Shown one piece after another: positions 8,527 to 10,091 of a stretch of 10,091 nucleotides of DNA. The notes beneath the pieces are model-generated. The model saw only the letters and a program-made list of their open reading frames with translations, made no database searches and had not been told where the DNA came from. A program made the position numbers and the translations under genes. Location of the stretch: contig NAOQ01000454.1 of NCBI GenBank assembly GCA_002751075.1, positions 1,543 through 11,633 on the forward strand, given 5' to 3'. The stretch is from Ichthyophonus hoferi (lineage: Eukaryota > Opisthokonta > Ichthyosporea > Ichthyophonida > Ichthyophonidae). How positions within the stretch are numbered: the stretch's first letter is position 1; each line of letters starts with the position of its first letter.

Positions 8527-8584
8527 TACGGAAAGATGCCGTGGCTCACAAGTGCAGTGCAACCATGCACTTTGCCTGGCCGTA
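8527..8584. repeat. G+C-richer imperfect hairpin in the intergenic region
   Basis: Nested complementary arms: TACG/CGTA (8527-8530, 8581-8584), GCC/GGC (8538-8540, 8578-8580), GGC/GCC (8543-8545, 8574-8576) and AAGTGCA/TGCACTT (8550-8556, 8566-8572) around a nine-base loop. That makes about 17 pairs with asymmetric bulges in a 58-nt element, clearly richer in G+C than its surroundings. It lacks tRNA A and B boxes. Possible roles are a structured RNA, an old repeat fragment or a regulatory site. Confidence 0.5.
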
Positions 8585-8880
8585 GGATATGTACATTATA
8601 TATATGCATATACGTATCTACTCCTGTAATTATAGTATGAACAATAGAACTAAAATCTTATAATACATATGCTACATATTATTAAATATCAGTGTTTTTC
8701 TAATGCACCCCTGTAGTGATAATAATAGCAAGACAAAAAAACAAAGGTTTGACAATAAGAATTATAACTTTTTAGGTCAAGGCAAGGAAAGGAAAGAATA
8801 GGATTCAGTTAATTTACCTAGTAGTCATGCTACTTACTAAATTTGCACGCTGTCCCCCAATTGTCGGTTATCCAGTAAAG

Positions 8881-8888
8881 ATGGCATC
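8881..8888 (+). CDS. Candidate first exon of the RNase D-like gene
   Basis: ATG at 8881 has a favourable context (AAAGATGG). Donor choice is uncertain. ATGGCATC|gtatgt (phase 2) joined to an acceptor before 9219 gives MASTTELLQLHVQTVEQL, a start of typical RNase D length. Alternatively a longer exon to 8925 (15 codons, MASYVCRAQSTATVP, donor gtaaaa, phase 0) could join an acceptor before 9229 or 9238 and would resemble an organelle-targeting leader. The frame itself is open to TAG at 9001-9003. Confidence 0.4.
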
Positions 8889-9801
8889 GTATGTATGTCG
8901 TGCCCAAAGTACAGCTACTGTGCCTGTAAAAGGCAAGAAACGAGTTTTTCATCCTTGCCATTCCTTGAACTTGTGGATTATCTATCACCTTGTTTTAGTC
9001 TAGCAGAATACGGTACATGCACATACACACCCAATTTGCTTAATTATATATTATGAGTTATATTACTTAATAATTTAAACGCATTGAAATCAATTTAAAT
9101 TTGCAAGTATATATGACCTCCATTATTCCATGTGCACTTCTATCATACATGTCTGTAGTGTCTACTAGAATTTAATTGGAAACATATAATAACTAACACC
9201 CACTACCCCTACAGGCAGTACTACAGAGTTACTACAGTTACATGTTCAAACAGTAGAGCAATTGGACGAACTTTTAGTACATTGTCAAAAAGCTGAGCAT
9301 ATTGCTGTGGATACAGAATTTCTTACTTATCCGAACTTTGTACCGAAACTACAGTTAGTACAGGTAAGGAGTGGGGCAGGTTATGTATTGTTATGATATG
9401 TTATGTATGTGGGAAAATATAATGATCCCAATGATACTTGTATTACATAAATATAGCTTATGGAGGAAACCATTATGGGTAGGTAAGTCATTGTAACTCA
9501 AATAAGCTAGTGAATTATCTTTTTTAAAATGTGAGCTAATCGCTCTTTTATATATGTAGGGTCTGCTCGTATCTTTCTCTCAAAAAATTTAAAATAATCC
9601 ATTTTAATATATTTAACTTTGGTTTTACCCTCTCGCCCTTTTTCTCTTGGCAGGTGGCTACACCCACTGTACTAGCTGTAGTGGATTACCTAGGGGTCAA
9701 GAGGGATGGGCTTAAGAAGTTATGTGATGTATTCAGCAGTGATAAAGAGATTGTCATGCATAGCTCGAACCTAGATGTCCGCCTATTGGGTCATCTGACA
9801 G
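8881..9801 (+). CDS. RNase D-like DEDD 3'-5' exonuclease (5' part, partial)
   Basis: This is a spliced plus-strand gene that runs off the window. The two clear exons (about 9219-9363 and 9654-9801) join in phase 0. They encode the start of an RNase D/Rrp6-type exonuclease domain (DNA_pol_A_exo1 fold). Motif I is AVDTEF, with Asp and Glu as metal ligands, followed by YPNFVPKLQLVQVATPTVLA, which matches the YYPxLxLIQIATP strand pair of the family. Motif II is HSSNLDVRLLGHLTG, with its catalytic Asp. Motif III (the last Asp and Tyr) and any HRDC domain lie beyond the window, so DEDDy status and the exact subfamily cannot be set. The domain starts very near the N-terminus, as in bacterial RNase D and unlike Rrp6/EXOSC10. 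It probably trims RNA 3' ends. Localisation is unknown. Confidence 0.85.
9219..9363 (+). CDS. RNase D-like exon with exonuclease motif I
   Basis: The frame reads TTELLQLHVQTVEQLDELLV, then HCQKAEHIAVDTEFLTYPNF and VPKLQLVQ. The pattern of a short helix, then strand, D-x-E and a second strand is that of the RNase D N-terminus. The end is sharp (GTACAG|gtaagg). The 5' border is ambiguous because several AG dinucleotides occur between 9213 and 9237. The AG at 9217-9218 fits the preferred first exon, while 9215, 9227, 9229 and 9238 are other possible exon starts. Confidence 0.85.
9364..9653 (+). other. Intron of the RNase D-like gene (290 bp)
   Basis: GT...AG intron with gtaagg donor and cttggcag acceptor preceded by a clear pyrimidine tract. 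Nothing else is recognisable in it. Confidence 0.88.
9654..9801 (+). CDS. RNase D-like exon with exonuclease motif II
   Basis: This 148-nt exon encodes VATPTVLAVVDYLGVKRDGL, then KKLCDVFSSDKEIVMHSSNL and DVRLLGHLT plus one base (Gly). The acceptor is strong (ctcttggcag, after a T/C-rich tract). The donor is read as ACAG|gtgctt, phase 1, because the family resemblance stops there (the next expected block is the FDTQ region) and the sequence becomes A+T-rich. Confidence 0.9.
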
Positions 9802-10091
9802 GTGCTTTCTCACCCATACATATAATAATTTACAATTATTTTATTTGTTTTGCTATTCCCATTATTTTACTTTTTACATAGATAGTGATGATTAAATTGG
9901 TGTTGGAGGGTAATACAGACTACCATAACAATGAAATGCCAATCTTATTGTTCTTATTTTTTTTTTCACAAATACAAAACCAAATTAACCTTTATCTCAT
10001 ATTTTCTTATTTTATGACAACAAATTATTATTCTTTTTTCTCACATACAGTTTTTTTGTTTGGATTTTAACTTGGGCTCTCATGTAACAAA
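9802..10091 (+). other. Start of the next intron, running to the window edge
   Basis: A+T-rich sequence after the gtgctt donor. No exon compatible with phase 1 and with the expected FDTQ block of RNase D can be read before the end of the window. The open frame at 9885-10070 is low complexity and T-rich. Confidence 0.6.

Larger units (their letters stand above)
7076..8880. other. Divergent intergenic region between RRP36 and the RNase D-like gene
   Basis: About 1.8 kb separates the two head-to-head start codons. It should contain the promoters of both genes. A G+C-richer promoter-like patch lies at about 7316-7400 and a structured inverted repeat at 8527-8584. The rest is A+T-rich, with a 16-bp A/T palindrome at 7721-7736 and one hydrophobic open frame on the minus strand (stop side 7968, first codon used 8195, not ATG). 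No further gene is supported. Confidence 0.65.

Noticed and set aside
8541-8556. GTGGCTCA-type sequence as a tRNA or SINE A box.
   Set aside because: There is no matching B box (GGTTCGA-like) at the right distance, and the arms do not fold into a cloverleaf.
10051-10091. Possible third exon of the RNase D-like gene after cacatacag.
   Set aside because: The preceding donor is phase 1, and in that phase the sequence reaches a stop within seven codons. The open phase shows no FDTQ-like block.

Overview
The window is nuclear DNA from an intron-rich, A+T-rich eukaryote (about two-thirds A+T by eye). Conserved protein blocks are split by introns of 275-1418 bp with GT...AG borders, the standard genetic code fits every exon, and there are no bacterial-style operons or ribosome binding sites. 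The lineage cannot be fixed from this sequence. A protist, alga or early-branching animal would all fit.

Most of the window (850-7075, minus strand) is one gene that can be reconstructed end to end: RRP36, a nucleolar factor of the small-subunit processome. Nine exons join in consistent phase into 867 nt, giving a 288-residue protein. It has an acidic Glu/Asp/Ser N-terminus, a short 'ADTPFEEL' helix, a central 'RDPRFDSLSG' block, a charged helical segment, and a Lys/Arg-rich C-terminus with 'KKPFYLKKS' and 'KRKRKNASKDHRFVP'. This is the usual order of parts in RRP36. Introns make up 5359 of the 6226 bp from start to stop codon.

The right end (about 8881 to beyond the window, plus strand) holds the 5' part of a second spliced gene. 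It encodes an RNase D-like DEDD 3'-5' exonuclease. Exonuclease motif I (DTE) lies in one exon and motif II (HSSNLDVRLL) in the next. The first exon is uncertain, and the rest of the catalytic domain lies past the right edge.

The two genes are head to head, with about 1.8 kb between start codons. This spacer has a promoter-like patch (a perfect ATTGGCCAAT palindrome and an ATTTGCAT octamer) about 300 bp upstream of RRP36, and a locally G+C-richer imperfect hairpin at 8527-8584. Both genes act in RNA metabolism, so a shared regulatory region is possible but unproven. Positions 1-849 are the 3' flank of RRP36, with only weak, unrecognised short ORFs. No transposon, virus-like element, tRNA, rRNA, CRISPR array or clear snoRNA was found. 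Apart from the hairpin and some regulatory and splicing details, the window looks like ordinary housekeeping gene territory.
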